A stretch of DNA of 64,000 nt from Streptomyces hygroscopicus (GTDB lineage Bacteria > Actinomycetota > Actinomycetes > Streptomycetales > Streptomycetaceae): positions 10,354,001-10,418,000 of the forward strand of contig CP018627.1 of the NCBI GenBank assembly GCA_002021875.1, given 5' to 3'. The notes under the pieces were generated by a model. That model made no database searches. It was not told the origin of the DNA and saw nothing but the letters and a program-made list of their open reading frames with translations. Every line of letters starts with the position of its first letter. The stretch's first letter is position 1. The position numbers were made by a program, and so were the translations under genes. Positions 20,120-28,242 of the stretch are shown here, piece after piece.

Positions 20120-21739
20120 ATGGGACATCTGGAGGCCGCGCACCTCGCCTATTTCCTGCCCGACGGACGGCTGCTGCTCGGCGATGTGTCGTTCCGCGTC
20201 GCGGAGGGCACGGTGGCCGCCCTGGTCGGGCCCAACGGGGCGGGCAAGACCACGCTGCTCCGGCTGGTCTCCGGCGAGGTGGAGCCGCACGGCGGCACGG
20301 TCACGGTCAGCGGCTCGCTCGGGGTGATGCCGCAGTTCATCGGCTCCGTACGCGATGAGCGGACGGTGCGCGACCTGCTGGTGTCGGTGGCCCAGCCCCG
20401 GATCCGCGAGGCCGCCCGCGCGGTCGACGAGGCCGAGCTGGCGATCATGGAGCGGGACGACGAGGCCGCCCAGATGGCCTATGCCCAGAGCCTGAGCGAC
20501 TGGGCCGAGGCGCGTGGCTACGAGGCCGAGACGGTATGGGACATGTGCACCACGGCGGCGCTCGGAGTGCCGTACGAACGGGCGCAGTGGCGCCAGGTGC
20601 GCACCCTCAGCGGGGGCGAGCAGAAGCGGCTGGTGCTGGAGGCGCTGCTGCGCGGGCCCGACGATGTGCTGCTGCTGGACGAGCCGGACAACTACCTGGA
20701 CGTACCGGGCAAGCAGTGGCTGGAGGAGCGGCTGCGCGAGACCCGTAAGACCGTGCTGTTCATCAGCCACGACCGGGAACTGCTGGCCCGCGCGGCCGAC
20801 CGGATCGTCAGCGTCGAGCCGAGCCCGGCGGGCAGCGATGTGTGGGTGCACGGGGCCGGTTTCGCCACCTACCACGACGCCCGCGAGGAGCGGTTCGAGC
20901 GCTTCGAGGAACTCCGGCGGCGCTGGGACGAGAAGCATGCCCAGCTCAAACGGCTGGTGCTGGACATGCAGCGGTACGCCGCCCGCAGCGACGAGATGGC
21001 CTCCCGCTACCAGGCCGCCAAGACCCGGCTGCGGAAGTTCGAGGAGGCCGGGCCGCCACCGGAGCCCCCGCGCAAACAGGACATCACCATGCGGCTCGCG
21101 GGCGGACGCACCGGGGTGCGGGCGCTGACCTGCCGGGCGCTGGAGCTGGAGGGGCTGATGCGCCCCTTCGACCTGGAGGTCTTCTACGGTGAGCGGGTGG
21201 CCGTCCTGGGCTCCAACGGCTCGGGCAAGTCCCACTTCCTGCGGCTTCTGGCGGGCCAGAGCGTCGACCACCGGGGGGAGTGGAAGCTGGGCGCGCGGGT
21301 CGTGCCCGGTCACTTCGCCCAGACCCACGCCCATCCGGAGCTCTTCGGGCGCACACTGGTCGACATCCTGTGGACCGAGCACGCCCGGGACCGGGGCCGC
21401 TCGATGAGCGCGCTACGGCGCTATGAGCTCGACCGGCAGGGCGACCAGACCTTCGACCGGCTCTCGGGCGGTCAGCAGGCCCGGTTCCAGATCCTGCTGC
21501 TCGAGCTGGCCGGGACGACCGCGCTGCTGCTGGACGAGCCCACGGACAACCTGGACCTGGAGTCGGCCGAAGCGCTGCAGGACGGGCTCGGCGCCTATGA
21601 CGGGACGGTGCTCGCGGTCACCCATGACCGCTGGTTCGCGCGCTCCTTCGACCGCTTCCTGGTCTTCGGTTCGGACGGTGTCGTCCGCGAGACGGCGGAG
21701 CCGGTCTGGGACGAGCGCCGCGTCGAGCGGGTCCGCTAA
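20120..21739 (+). CDS. ABC-F family ATPase
   Basis: A 539-residue soluble protein with two ABC modules and no membrane domain. Walker A GPNGAGKTT is at about residues 37-45, signature LSGGEQKR and Walker B VLLLDEPDNYLD follow; the second module has GSNGSGKSH, LSGGQQAR and LLLDEPTDNLDL. A charged linker near residues 255-310 corresponds to the P-site interaction motif. ABC-F proteins act on ribosomes as translation factors or antibiotic-protection proteins. No antibiotic gene is nearby, so the housekeeping/translation type is more likely. Confidence 0.93.
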   Translation: MGHLEAAHLAYFLPDGRLLLGDVSFRVAEGTVAALVGPNGAGKTTLLRLVSGEVEPHGGTVTVSGSLGVMPQFIGSVRDERTVRDLLVSVAQPRIREAARAVDEAELAIMERDDEAAQMAYAQSLSDWAEARGYEAETVWDMCTTAALGVPYERAQWRQVRTLSGGEQKRLVLEALLRGPDDVLLLDEPDNYLDVPGKQWLEERLRETRKTVLFISHDRELLARAADRIVSVEPSPAGSDVWVHGAGFATYHDAREERFERFEELRRRWDEKHAQLKRLVLDMQRYAARSDEMASRYQAAKTRLRKFEEAGPPPEPPRKQDITMRLAGGRTGVRALTCRALELEGLMRPFDLEVFYGERVAVLGSNGSGKSHFLRLLAGQSVDHRGEWKLGARVVPGHFAQTHAHPELFGRTLVDILWTEHARDRGRSMSALRRYELDRQGDQTFDRLSGGQQARFQILLLELAGTTALLLDEPTDNLDLESAEALQDGLGAYDGTVLAVTHDRWFARSFDRFLVFGSDGVVRETAEPVWDERRVERVR

Positions 21740-21794
21740 GCGCTCCGCTGGGTGTGCCGCGCCGTGCCGTCGGTCGTCTGTGGCGCCATCGTGG

Positions 21795-21860
21795 CTGGTC
21801 GCGCCCACGCGGCGGAGCCGCACATCGACACAGCCCCGCGCCTCTTCAGGGCACCTGCCG
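21795..21860. repeat. Possible dispersed Streptomyces intergenic repeat
   Basis: The stretch with GGCTGGTCGCGCCCACGCGG followed by CGGAGCCGCACATCGACACA resembles a sequence I remember as recurring between Streptomyces genes. It has no second copy inside this window, so the assignment rests on memory. Confidence 0.35.
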
Positions 21861-21939
21861 AACCGCAGTGGGCTTCGTCCGACCTGCTGAGTTGGGCGGC
21901 GTTCCGCCGGGTCTGCCGGATCTGCTGGAACGCCGCGGA

Positions 21940-22560
21940 TCAACGGTGGGCGCCGTTGACCGGCACCATGTTCTTCAGCTGCTGGACCGGGTGGAGGGCC
22001 GGCGAGTGCTGGATGACCACCATGGCGGCGTCGTCGCCCAGCCGCCCGCCGACATGGTCCAGCAGATCGCGGCGGAGGTGGTGCGGCAGCCCTTCGGGAC
22101 CGGAGGACCTCCACTGCCCGGTCCGTTGGGCCAGCGGGTAGAAGGACCCGTCGGGGGCGCGGGTCTCGATCACCCCGTCCGTAGAGAGCAGCAGCGTGTC
22201 GCCGTCCTCGAAGGCGAAGGTGTCGGGCGTGCGGGAGGCGCTCGAGCCGTGGGCGGCCTCCCGGAAGGCGCCCATCAGCACCGACGCGTCGCTGATGGAG
22301 GTCAGCCCCTTGCCACGGACATCCCCGATGATCATCCGGGTGGAGTCCTCGACCCGGGCCGCCGCGTACAGATCCCCGCCGATCTGCGCCTCGCCCTCGG
22401 CCGCCATGTACAGCGAAGCGACCCGCAGCGGGCCCAGCCGATGCGGCAACGGCCGCAGGACGACCCGCCGCGTGGCCTCGGACACCGGACCGCACCCGGG
22501 CCAGCTCACGGTGGCGCCGCCGCTGCTCCTGGAGGTGCGTCGCCTGCAGCGCGCCTGTCG
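21940..22560 (-). pseudogene. Broken PP2C/SpoIIE-type phosphatase
   Basis: Remnant of a Streptomyces PP2C phosphatase. The end of the N-terminal helix (QEQRRRHRELARVRS) is in one frame. One extra G near 22486 shifts to the frame of VSEATRRVVLRPLPHRLGPL, then AEAQIGGDLYAA-like (actual GEAQIGGDLYAA) and IGDVRGKGLTSISDASVLMG. At AFREAAHG the sequence jumps directly to DTFAFEDGDTLLLSTDGVIE, so about 90 residues of the catalytic core, including an acidic metal-ligand block, are missing. The last part, LPHHLRRDLLDHVGGRLGDD, is intact. One frameshift plus one internal deletion indicates loss of function. Confidence 0.85.
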
Positions 22561-22670
22561 CGGCCGGAAGATCGCACCACTGGGGACCGGAGGATCGCCT
22601 CTCGGGAGGGGTGAGGGCGCGCCGGTGGTGCCGGTGCGTGAGGCCCACGGCGGCGGGCTTTGCGTGGAGG

Positions 22671-23939
22671 TCAGTCCGCCTGCGCCCGTGCGGTATCGAT
22701 GGCCGTGGGCTGCCCGCCCGGTGCGGGTTCCGAGCGCGCGACCGGGTGGCCGGGCGTGGGCATGTGGTGGGGGAAACCGATCCGGAGCAGGGCTGCCGCG
22801 ACGGCGGACGCCAGGACGACGACGGCCGCGAGGATCAGGGCCTGGTGGTAACCGTGGTGCAGCAGAGGCGTGGCGACCAGCGGGCCGAGGATCTGGCCCA
22901 CCGAGTATCCGGCCGTCAGCAGGGCGACCGCGCGGGGGAAGCGCAGATGTGCGCCGGTCGCCAGCGCGAGCGTGCTGACGCCGATGAACGTGGCGCCGAA
23001 GAGCACCGCGGAGATCAGCGCGGCGGCGACGCCACCGATCAGCGCGGGCAGGGCGATGCCGACGGCCTGGATGGCCAGGGCGGCCAGCAGGAGGCCCGGG
23101 CGGGACCAGCGCCGGCCCAGCCCCGCCCACAGTGCGGAGGACGGGATGGCCGCCAGGCCGACCAGCACCCAGGCACCACTGCCGATCCAGCCGGGAGAAC
23201 TCTGCTCGATCGCGGCGACCAGGAAGGTGCCCGCGATGATGTAGCCGATGCCCTCCAGCGTGTAGGACGCGAGGAGCGCGGTGAACCACCGATGGGTACG
23301 CGGGCCGGTCGCCCGCCGCTCCGCTCCGGGCGTGGCGGACGCGGACGGGGGCGCGGGTTCCGGCCGCAGGAACCATGCGGGAAGGGCGAGCAGTGTGGTC
23401 AGCCCGGCGGAGGCCCACCACGCGGCCTGCCAGTCGGCGATGGCGCGCAGGGCGAGGACGAGCAGCCCGGACAGGGCGATACCGGCCCCGACTCCGCCGA
23501 AGGCCCACCCGGGCAAATGGGCGGGGTGGTCGCGCAGATGGCTGAGCAGGGAGCTGGCGGCGATGACGAAGATCAGCGCACTGGCCACGCCCGCACACAG
23601 CCGGAGCAGCAGCCATGCACCGGGGGAGTGGGTCACTGGCATCGCGGCCAGGGACACCGTCAGCACCACCAGGCAACTCCGCAGGACGGCCGGGGAGCGC
23701 ACCAGCCGAGGCAGGAAGGTGCCGGCGAGCGCGCCGATCAGATAGCCGACGTAGTTGGCGGTGGCGAGATTCGCCCCCGTCGCGGCGGACAGCCCGACCT
23801 GAGCGTGCATCAGGGGAAGAATCGGGGTGTAGACGAAACGGCCCACACCCATGCCCGCCCCCAACGCGGCGGCGGCCTGAAGGACATGGGCCCAGGGTGA
23901 GTGACGTACGCCTCGGGAGTCGGTGACGTGCTGCTGCAT
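22671..23939 (-). CDS. YbfB/YjiJ-type MFS transporter
   Basis: A 422-residue twelve-helix major facilitator. The N-terminal AAALGAGMGVGRFVYTPILP and GANLATANYVGYLIGALAGT are typical of the YbfB/YjiJ branch. The two halves are separated by a short loop with PGAERRATGPRTHRW. The substrate is unknown. The start at 23939 is chosen over upstream codons because it opens the hydrophobic protein directly. A long inverted repeat (23958-23997) lies just upstream and may be its operator. Confidence 0.88.
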   Translation of the reverse strand: MQQHVTDSRGVRHSPWAHVLQAAAALGAGMGVGRFVYTPILPLMHAQVGLSAATGANLATANYVGYLIGALAGTFLPRLVRSPAVLRSCLVVLTVSLAAMPVTHSPGAWLLLRLCAGVASALIFVIAASSLLSHLRDHPAHLPGWAFGGVGAGIALSGLLVLALRAIADWQAAWWASAGLTTLLALPAWFLRPEPAPPSASATPGAERRATGPRTHRWFTALLASYTLEGIGYIIAGTFLVAAIEQSSPGWIGSGAWVLVGLAAIPSSALWAGLGRRWSRPGLLLAALAIQAVGIALPALIGGVAAALISAVLFGATFIGVSTLALATGAHLRFPRAVALLTAGYSVGQILGPLVATPLLHHGYHQALILAAVVVLASAVAAALLRIGFPHHMPTPGHPVARSEPAPGGQPTAIDTARAQAD

Positions 23940-23957
23940 GGCCTCAGACTGCGCCCG

Positions 23958-23997
23958 CCAGCAGGGAGAATGCCAGGATCGGCTTCCTCCCTGCTGG
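23958..23997. promoter_or_regulatory. Inverted repeat upstream of the MFS gene
   Basis: CCAGCAGGGAG (23958-23968) is the exact reverse complement of CTCCCTGCTGG (23987-23997), with an 18-nt gap. It lies 18 nt before the MFS start codon, so it is either an operator or a 5'-leader hairpin. Confidence 0.55.
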
Positions 23998-24027
23998 TAG
24001 GCCCAGCCTCTTACGGGCACCGCCGCC

Positions 24028-24408
24028 TCAGTGATCAGCGGCGATTCGGGAGACGTGGTACTGACGGATCCGCCAACTGCCGCCCTCGCGCTGAAGGACC
24101 AACGACAGATGCACCGGGGCCTCCCAGCCCGTCGGATCCCGGAAGGTGACGTCCGCGAAGCCACCGGCCACGTGTTCGCCGATCCGGTAGCCGTGGACGT
24201 TCCCCAGATGGGCCCTGCGGTAGTCCGGAACGGCCGCGTAGTAGCCGCGCACCGCGTCCCGGCCGGAGATCGTTTCGGGCCCGAATCCCTGGAAGAGGGC
24301 GTCGGGCGTGAACAGGTCGGCCATCGCGTCTGGCTGGTGGCCGTCGAAAGCGGCCTGCCAGCGGCCCAGCACCTCGTGCAGGGGGTCGTTCAGCACGTCA
24401 GTACTCAT
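24028..24408 (-). CDS. SnoaL/NTF2-like protein
   Basis: A 126-residue protein of the SnoaL-like, SgcJ/EcaC branch. It contains LGRWQAAFDGHQPDAMADLF, FQGFGPETISGRDAVRGYY and a C-terminal sheet ending WRIRQYHVSR. Such cone-shaped alpha+beta barrels act as cyclases, isomerases or binding proteins. GGAGCTGAC precedes the start. It lies 124 nt downstream of the SDR gene on the same strand, and the two may work on one substrate. Confidence 0.85.
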   Translation of the reverse strand: MSTDVLNDPLHEVLGRWQAAFDGHQPDAMADLFTPDALFQGFGPETISGRDAVRGYYAAVPDYRRAHLGNVHGYRIGEHVAGGFADVTFRDPTGWEAPVHLSLVLQREGGSWRIRQYHVSRIAADH

Positions 24409-24532
24409 GGTGTCAGCTCCAACAGGGGGTGAGGCGTCGCTCGCCTGCCTGAGAGCCGACGCCTGAGGGTCATGGTCCGGGAAGGGTGTGCCCGGGCGGC
24501 GGGTGTGACGCCCGGGCGGTGTGTGCGGGGGG

Positions 24533-25246
24533 TCAGTGGCCGGCGCTCTGGCCACCGTCGACGTGGAGGATCTCGCCGGTGACGAAGGGAGCGTTCTCCA
24601 GGTACGTGACGGCGTCGACGATGTCGCTGATCTCTCCCATCCGGCCGACCGGGTGGAGGGCGGCGAGGGTGTCGTGGTAGTCCGCCGGGTGCATCGGTGT
24701 CTTGATGATGCCGAGTGACACGGCGTTGCTGCGCACCCCGCGGGTCGCGTATTCGATGGCCAGGGCCTTGGTCGCCGACTGGAGTCCGCCCTTGGTCAGG
24801 GAGGCCAGCACGGAGGCGACCGCCGAGTTGGCGTGGTCGACCAGGCTGGTGGTGATCTGGACGACGTGCCCGCCGCCCTGACGGAGCATCTGCTCGACCG
24901 CGAGCTGGGTGATGCGGAAGAAACCGCTCAGGTTGACGCCGGTGACCGTGTCGTAGTCCTGCCGCGTGTACTCGGTGAACGGCTTGGCGACGAAGATGCC
25001 GGCGTTGTTGACCAGCGTGTCGATGCGGCCGAAGCGCTCTATCGCGGCGCCGGCCACCCGCTCGGCGGTGGCGGGGTCGGCGATGTCGCCCTGGACGGTG
25101 AGGACCTGCGGGTCCGGTGAGGGAGCGATCCCGCGCGAGGTCGCGACGACGGCGTAGCCGAGCTTCCGGTACGCCTCGACCAGGCCCGCGCCGATGCCCT
25201 GGGACGCGCCGGTGATGATGGCGACCTTCTGGTCAGGAGTGCTCAT
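24533..25246 (-). CDS. Short-chain dehydrogenase with altered active site
   Basis: A 237-residue SDR. It has the NAD(P) motif GASQGIG (residues 13-19), LVNNAGIF, and ITTSLVDHAN holding the catalytic Ser. Where classical SDRs have YxxxK this protein reads ASLTK, so the catalytic Tyr is Ala while the Lys remains. The C-terminus ETGEILHVDGGQSAGH-like (actual VTGEILHVDGGQSAGH) is normal. It may be a binding protein or use another proton donor. Its promoter carries a palindrome in the spacer, and a LysR gene is divergent. Confidence 0.88.
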   Translation of the reverse strand: MSTPDQKVAIITGASQGIGAGLVEAYRKLGYAVVATSRGIAPSPDPQVLTVQGDIADPATAERVAGAAIERFGRIDTLVNNAGIFVAKPFTEYTRQDYDTVTGVNLSGFFRITQLAVEQMLRQGGGHVVQITTSLVDHANSAVASVLASLTKGGLQSATKALAIEYATRGVRSNAVSLGIIKTPMHPADYHDTLAALHPVGRMGEISDIVDAVTYLENAPFVTGEILHVDGGQSAGH

Positions 25247-25548
25247 GGTGACTTTCTCCAGTGAGGGTTGTCCGGCCGGTGTTCACGACCGGCTCCCCAT
25301 GAACATAGACGACCGGTCGACAAAACACCAAGGGAGGCGAGGGCATCCCGCCCGCCCCGGCGCCGCTGTGACCTGCGGTGGGAGGTGGCGCCTATCAGAT
25401 GGGAGGAAACCGGTCACACGGACGCCCCCGATGCGAGACCGCCCCTCCGCCCGCGCGTCGGGGCCACTGAGGGGGCGTGGACGCATGGGGGGCGAGGCGG
25501 CCGAGGGCGGGACCGGCCGGGTCCCAGGCCGCAGGTAGCATTGCGGGC
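25247..25548. other. Divergent promoter region of SDR and LysR genes
   Basis: A 302-nt gap without a credible gene. It holds the SDR promoter/operator at 25302-25331. Nothing else is recognisable. Confidence 0.5.
25302..25331 (-). promoter_or_regulatory. SDR promoter with palindrome in the spacer
   Basis: On the minus strand a TTGGTG -35 (25331-25326) and TATGTT -10 (25307-25302) are 18 nt apart. The spacer contains CGACCGGTCG (25310-25319), a perfect palindrome extended by imperfect pairing. This is a classic repressor position. Confidence 0.55.
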
Positions 25549-26463
25549 GTGGAGCTGCGCCAGTTGCGGTATTTCGTCGCGGTAGCCGAAGAGCTGAACT
25601 TCGGCCGGGCCGCGGAGCGGCTTCTGATCGCCGGCCCCTCCCTGTCCCAGCAGATCAAGTCGCTGGAACGGGATCTCGGCGTCCGGCTCTTCGACCGCGA
25701 CCGCCGTTCGGTGGCCCTCACTCCGGCCGGGGCGGCCCTGCTCCCGCACACCCGGGCCCTGCTCGAGCGCGCCGACGATCTCCGCAACCGCGCCGCCAGG
25801 ATCGCGGGCTCGGAACCGGTCCGGCTCGGCTACGTCAACTGGCTGCCCCCGGACCTGACCGCCCGTGCCTCGTCCGTGGCGCGCCTGCACATCGACACAT
25901 GGGTCGCGCCCTCCCACGCCCAGGCCGCCCGCGTCGCGGACGGCGGCCTCGACCTCGCGGTGTGCTGGATCCGTACCGACGACCTGGAGAAGCTCGGACT
26001 CAGCGCCAGACTGATCGGCGCGGAGCGGCTGTACGCCGTCTCGGCCGGGCAGGACACCGGCGAGGTCCGCGCCCGGGACATCGACGTTCTGCTGGACGAC
26101 GACACCACCACATGGCTGTCCTGGAACGACTACGCGGGGCGATTGGCCGAAGAGGCCGGCGTCCCCGCGGTGCGCATCACGGACGGCGGCATCACCGGTC
26201 CCGTGTTCTTCGACCATGTGCGTCGGAGCAGGCGGCCCATCCTCAACTCGCCCAAGGGCCAGACCACTCCACTGCCGCCCGATCTGGCCGCACGCCCCGT
26301 GGCCGAGCCGAAGGTCTACTGGACCTGGTCTCTCGTCTGGCGCCGGGACGAACTCCGCCCAGCCGTACTGAGCACCGTCGACGCCCTGACGGAAGGCGCC
26401 CGCGACTTCGGCATCCACGCGCCGGACGCATGGCTTCCTGACGGGGATCCGTACAAGCGGTAG
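25549..26463 (+). CDS. LysR family transcriptional regulator
   Basis: A 304-residue LysR protein with winged helix ELRQLRYFVAVAEELNFGRA and SLSQQIKSLERDLGVRLFDR, then a substrate-binding domain. A GTG start at 25549 gives the normal family N-terminus VELRQLRYF. It is divergent from the SDR/SnoaL-like pair, which is the natural target. The effector is unknown. Confidence 0.92.
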   Translation: MELRQLRYFVAVAEELNFGRAAERLLIAGPSLSQQIKSLERDLGVRLFDRDRRSVALTPAGAALLPHTRALLERADDLRNRAARIAGSEPVRLGYVNWLPPDLTARASSVARLHIDTWVAPSHAQAARVADGGLDLAVCWIRTDDLEKLGLSARLIGAERLYAVSAGQDTGEVRARDIDVLLDDDTTTWLSWNDYAGRLAEEAGVPAVRITDGGITGPVFFDHVRRSRRPILNSPKGQTTPLPPDLAARPVAEPKVYWTWSLVWRRDELRPAVLSTVDALTEGARDFGIHAPDAWLPDGDPYKR

Positions 26464-26621
26464 ACCGGGCCGGATCCTGGTGGGAGTGGCAGGCCCGGAC
26501 GGCCCCTCTCCCCCAGGAGTCCTTCACCTTCCGGACGAACCGCCCGGCGACCGGGCCCGCGGGCGCCTCACGCCCTTGCCGCCGTCGTCGGCGAAGAGCC
26601 GCCGCCGTCGGCGAAGGCGTG

Positions 26622-27404
26622 TCAGCAGTGGTGGCCGTGTCGGCCGAGGGTCTCCACGGGGGTCGTGCCGGGGCGGGTCCACTGCGGCACGGGGCGGCTG
26701 GTCGGGCCCCAGGTGGCGGTCCCGTCCGCGTCCGTGCGCCAGGACCAGCACGGGCCGCGCCCCTCGGGCCAGCCCTCGGGGTCGTCCTCCCACGCCTCGC
26801 GGCGGCCGTAGGGCGTCATGTCGAGCAGGCCGAGAGACCCGTTGACCCGCTCGTTGCCACGGCCCGTCGTGGAGTAGGTGAGGAACACGCGGTCGCCGTC
26901 GCGCAGGAAGGAGGTGAGGTAACCCATGTCCCCGCCGACCGGCGCGGCCACGTCGCGCACCGAGTACCAGGGCTCGGTGTAGCCCATGAACTCGACGTAG
27001 GAGGCCACCTCGTCCCACCGGCCCGTGGTCAGGATGGCGAACGAGACGCCGCGGGCGTTGAGGTAGGCGGCGTCCTTCAGGTGCCAGGCCGTGGTGGTGC
27101 ACCCCTCGCACTGCCCCTGGTGCGGCGCGCCGTCGTGCCACATGTGCTGGTAGACCACGAGCTCGTCGCGGCCCTGGAACAGGTCCAGGAACGGGACCGG
27201 GCCGTCCGGTCCGACGACCTCGACCGTCCCGTCGAACTCCACCATCGGCAGCCGGCGGCGGGCCGCGGCGATGGCGTCGCCCTCGCGGGTGTGGGCCTTC
27301 TCGCGGACCAGCAACGCGTCACGGGCGGCCTGCCAGGTGGCCAGGTCGACGATGGGCGGGCGGCCGGGCAGCGCGGTGGTCGGGTCGTCCGGTGCGGTCG
27401 TCAT
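26622..27404 (-). CDS. DUF899 family thioredoxin-like protein
   Basis: A 260-residue protein of the DUF899 family, distant thioredoxin-fold proteins. It has FLDLFQGRDELVVYQHMWHD, CEGCTTTAWHLKDAAYLNAR (a CxxC-like pair) and the C-terminal VPQWTRPGTTPVETLGRHGH. It has no signal peptide. It is the last gene of a minus-strand series with two YCII proteins and an ECF42 sigma factor and may belong to that regulon. The biochemical role is unknown. Confidence 0.87.
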   Translation of the reverse strand: MTTAPDDPTTALPGRPPIVDLATWQAARDALLVREKAHTREGDAIAAARRRLPMVEFDGTVEVVGPDGPVPFLDLFQGRDELVVYQHMWHDGAPHQGQCEGCTTTAWHLKDAAYLNARGVSFAILTTGRWDEVASYVEFMGYTEPWYSVRDVAAPVGGDMGYLTSFLRDGDRVFLTYSTTGRGNERVNGSLGLLDMTPYGRREAWEDDPEGWPEGRGPCWSWRTDADGTATWGPTSRPVPQWTRPGTTPVETLGRHGHHC

Positions 27405-27542
27405 GGTGTCCTCCGTGGTGTCTCGTGCCGGGCGGCGTCGTACGGCGTCCTACGACGGTCACCAGAACAGACTCGCGTCCCGGCCGGAACTCATCGCGGC
27501 AGCGGGCACAATCGGCCGCGCCCGCACCGGCCACGTCGGGCA

Positions 27543-28091
27543 TCACCGCCGCCCGCCGAACTCCCAGTCATGGACCTCGATGGCGGCATACCGGTCCGGG
27601 GTCAGGACGGCGCGTGCCGTGTCCGGGTCCGGGGCCCGCAGCAGCACCGCCGTACCCAGCCAGCGGGCGCCGTCGTCGGACAGCAGCGGCCCGTACGCGA
27701 TCAGCTCGTCCCGGCCCGGCGGTACGACGAGGTCGGCGGCTTCCCCCGAGCCGAGGCCGAGCACCAGGTACCGATGGCCACCGGTCCGGCCGCCGGGGAA
27801 ATCCCACATGGTGCGCCCCAGCACATTGCGCCACCGTCGCAACAGCACGTCCCGGTACGCGCCGGCCTGGTAGTTCGGCTCGTCGAAGGCGAACGCACGG
27901 GCGGCGGCGGGATCCGGCACGCCGAGGATGTGCACGCTGCCGGTGGGCGTATCGCCGTCGTCGGCGAGGGTCGGGCCGCGAGCGATCATCTCCGCCGCGT
28001 ACCGGTCCATGTACGACCAGTGCTCTTCCGACAGCTCCTTACGCAAGGTGACGGAGCCGGGCCGATCGCGGTGATAGCAGAAGAACTCCAT
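27543..28091 (-). CDS. YciI-like protein with two related halves
   Basis: A 182-residue protein containing two YciI-type ferredoxin-like halves: MEFFCYHRDRPGSVTLRKEL, then GDTPTGSVHILGVPDPAAAR, and in the second half GPLLSDDGARWLGTAVLLRA. YciI domains are dimeric alpha/beta folds. GGGGAGGG precedes the 28091 start. It lies 151 nt downstream of the ECF42 sigma gene and is likely part of the same transcription unit or regulon. Confidence 0.8.
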   Translation of the reverse strand: MEFFCYHRDRPGSVTLRKELSEEHWSYMDRYAAEMIARGPTLADDGDTPTGSVHILGVPDPAAARAFAFDEPNYQAGAYRDVLLRRWRNVLGRTMWDFPGGRTGGHRYLVLGLGSGEAADLVVPPGRDELIAYGPLLSDDGARWLGTAVLLRAPDPDTARAVLTPDRYAAIEVHDWEFGGRR

Positions 28092-28242
28092 GCCACCGAC
28101 CCTCCCCGACATACGGCGGCGCTGCAACGGAATTCGGCGCCGATGACGGCACGCTCCGCACGCGGCGGCACTCCGTCGGACGGCAGTGCTCCATCGGACG
28201 GTGGCCGCGCCCAGCGCCGCGGGAACGTCCGGGCGCGACTCG

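Noticed and set aside
22671..24164. Longer start for the MFS transporter at 24164
   Set aside because: The extra 75 residues are Pro/Arg-rich, overlap the next gene, and precede the first helix of a standard MFS.
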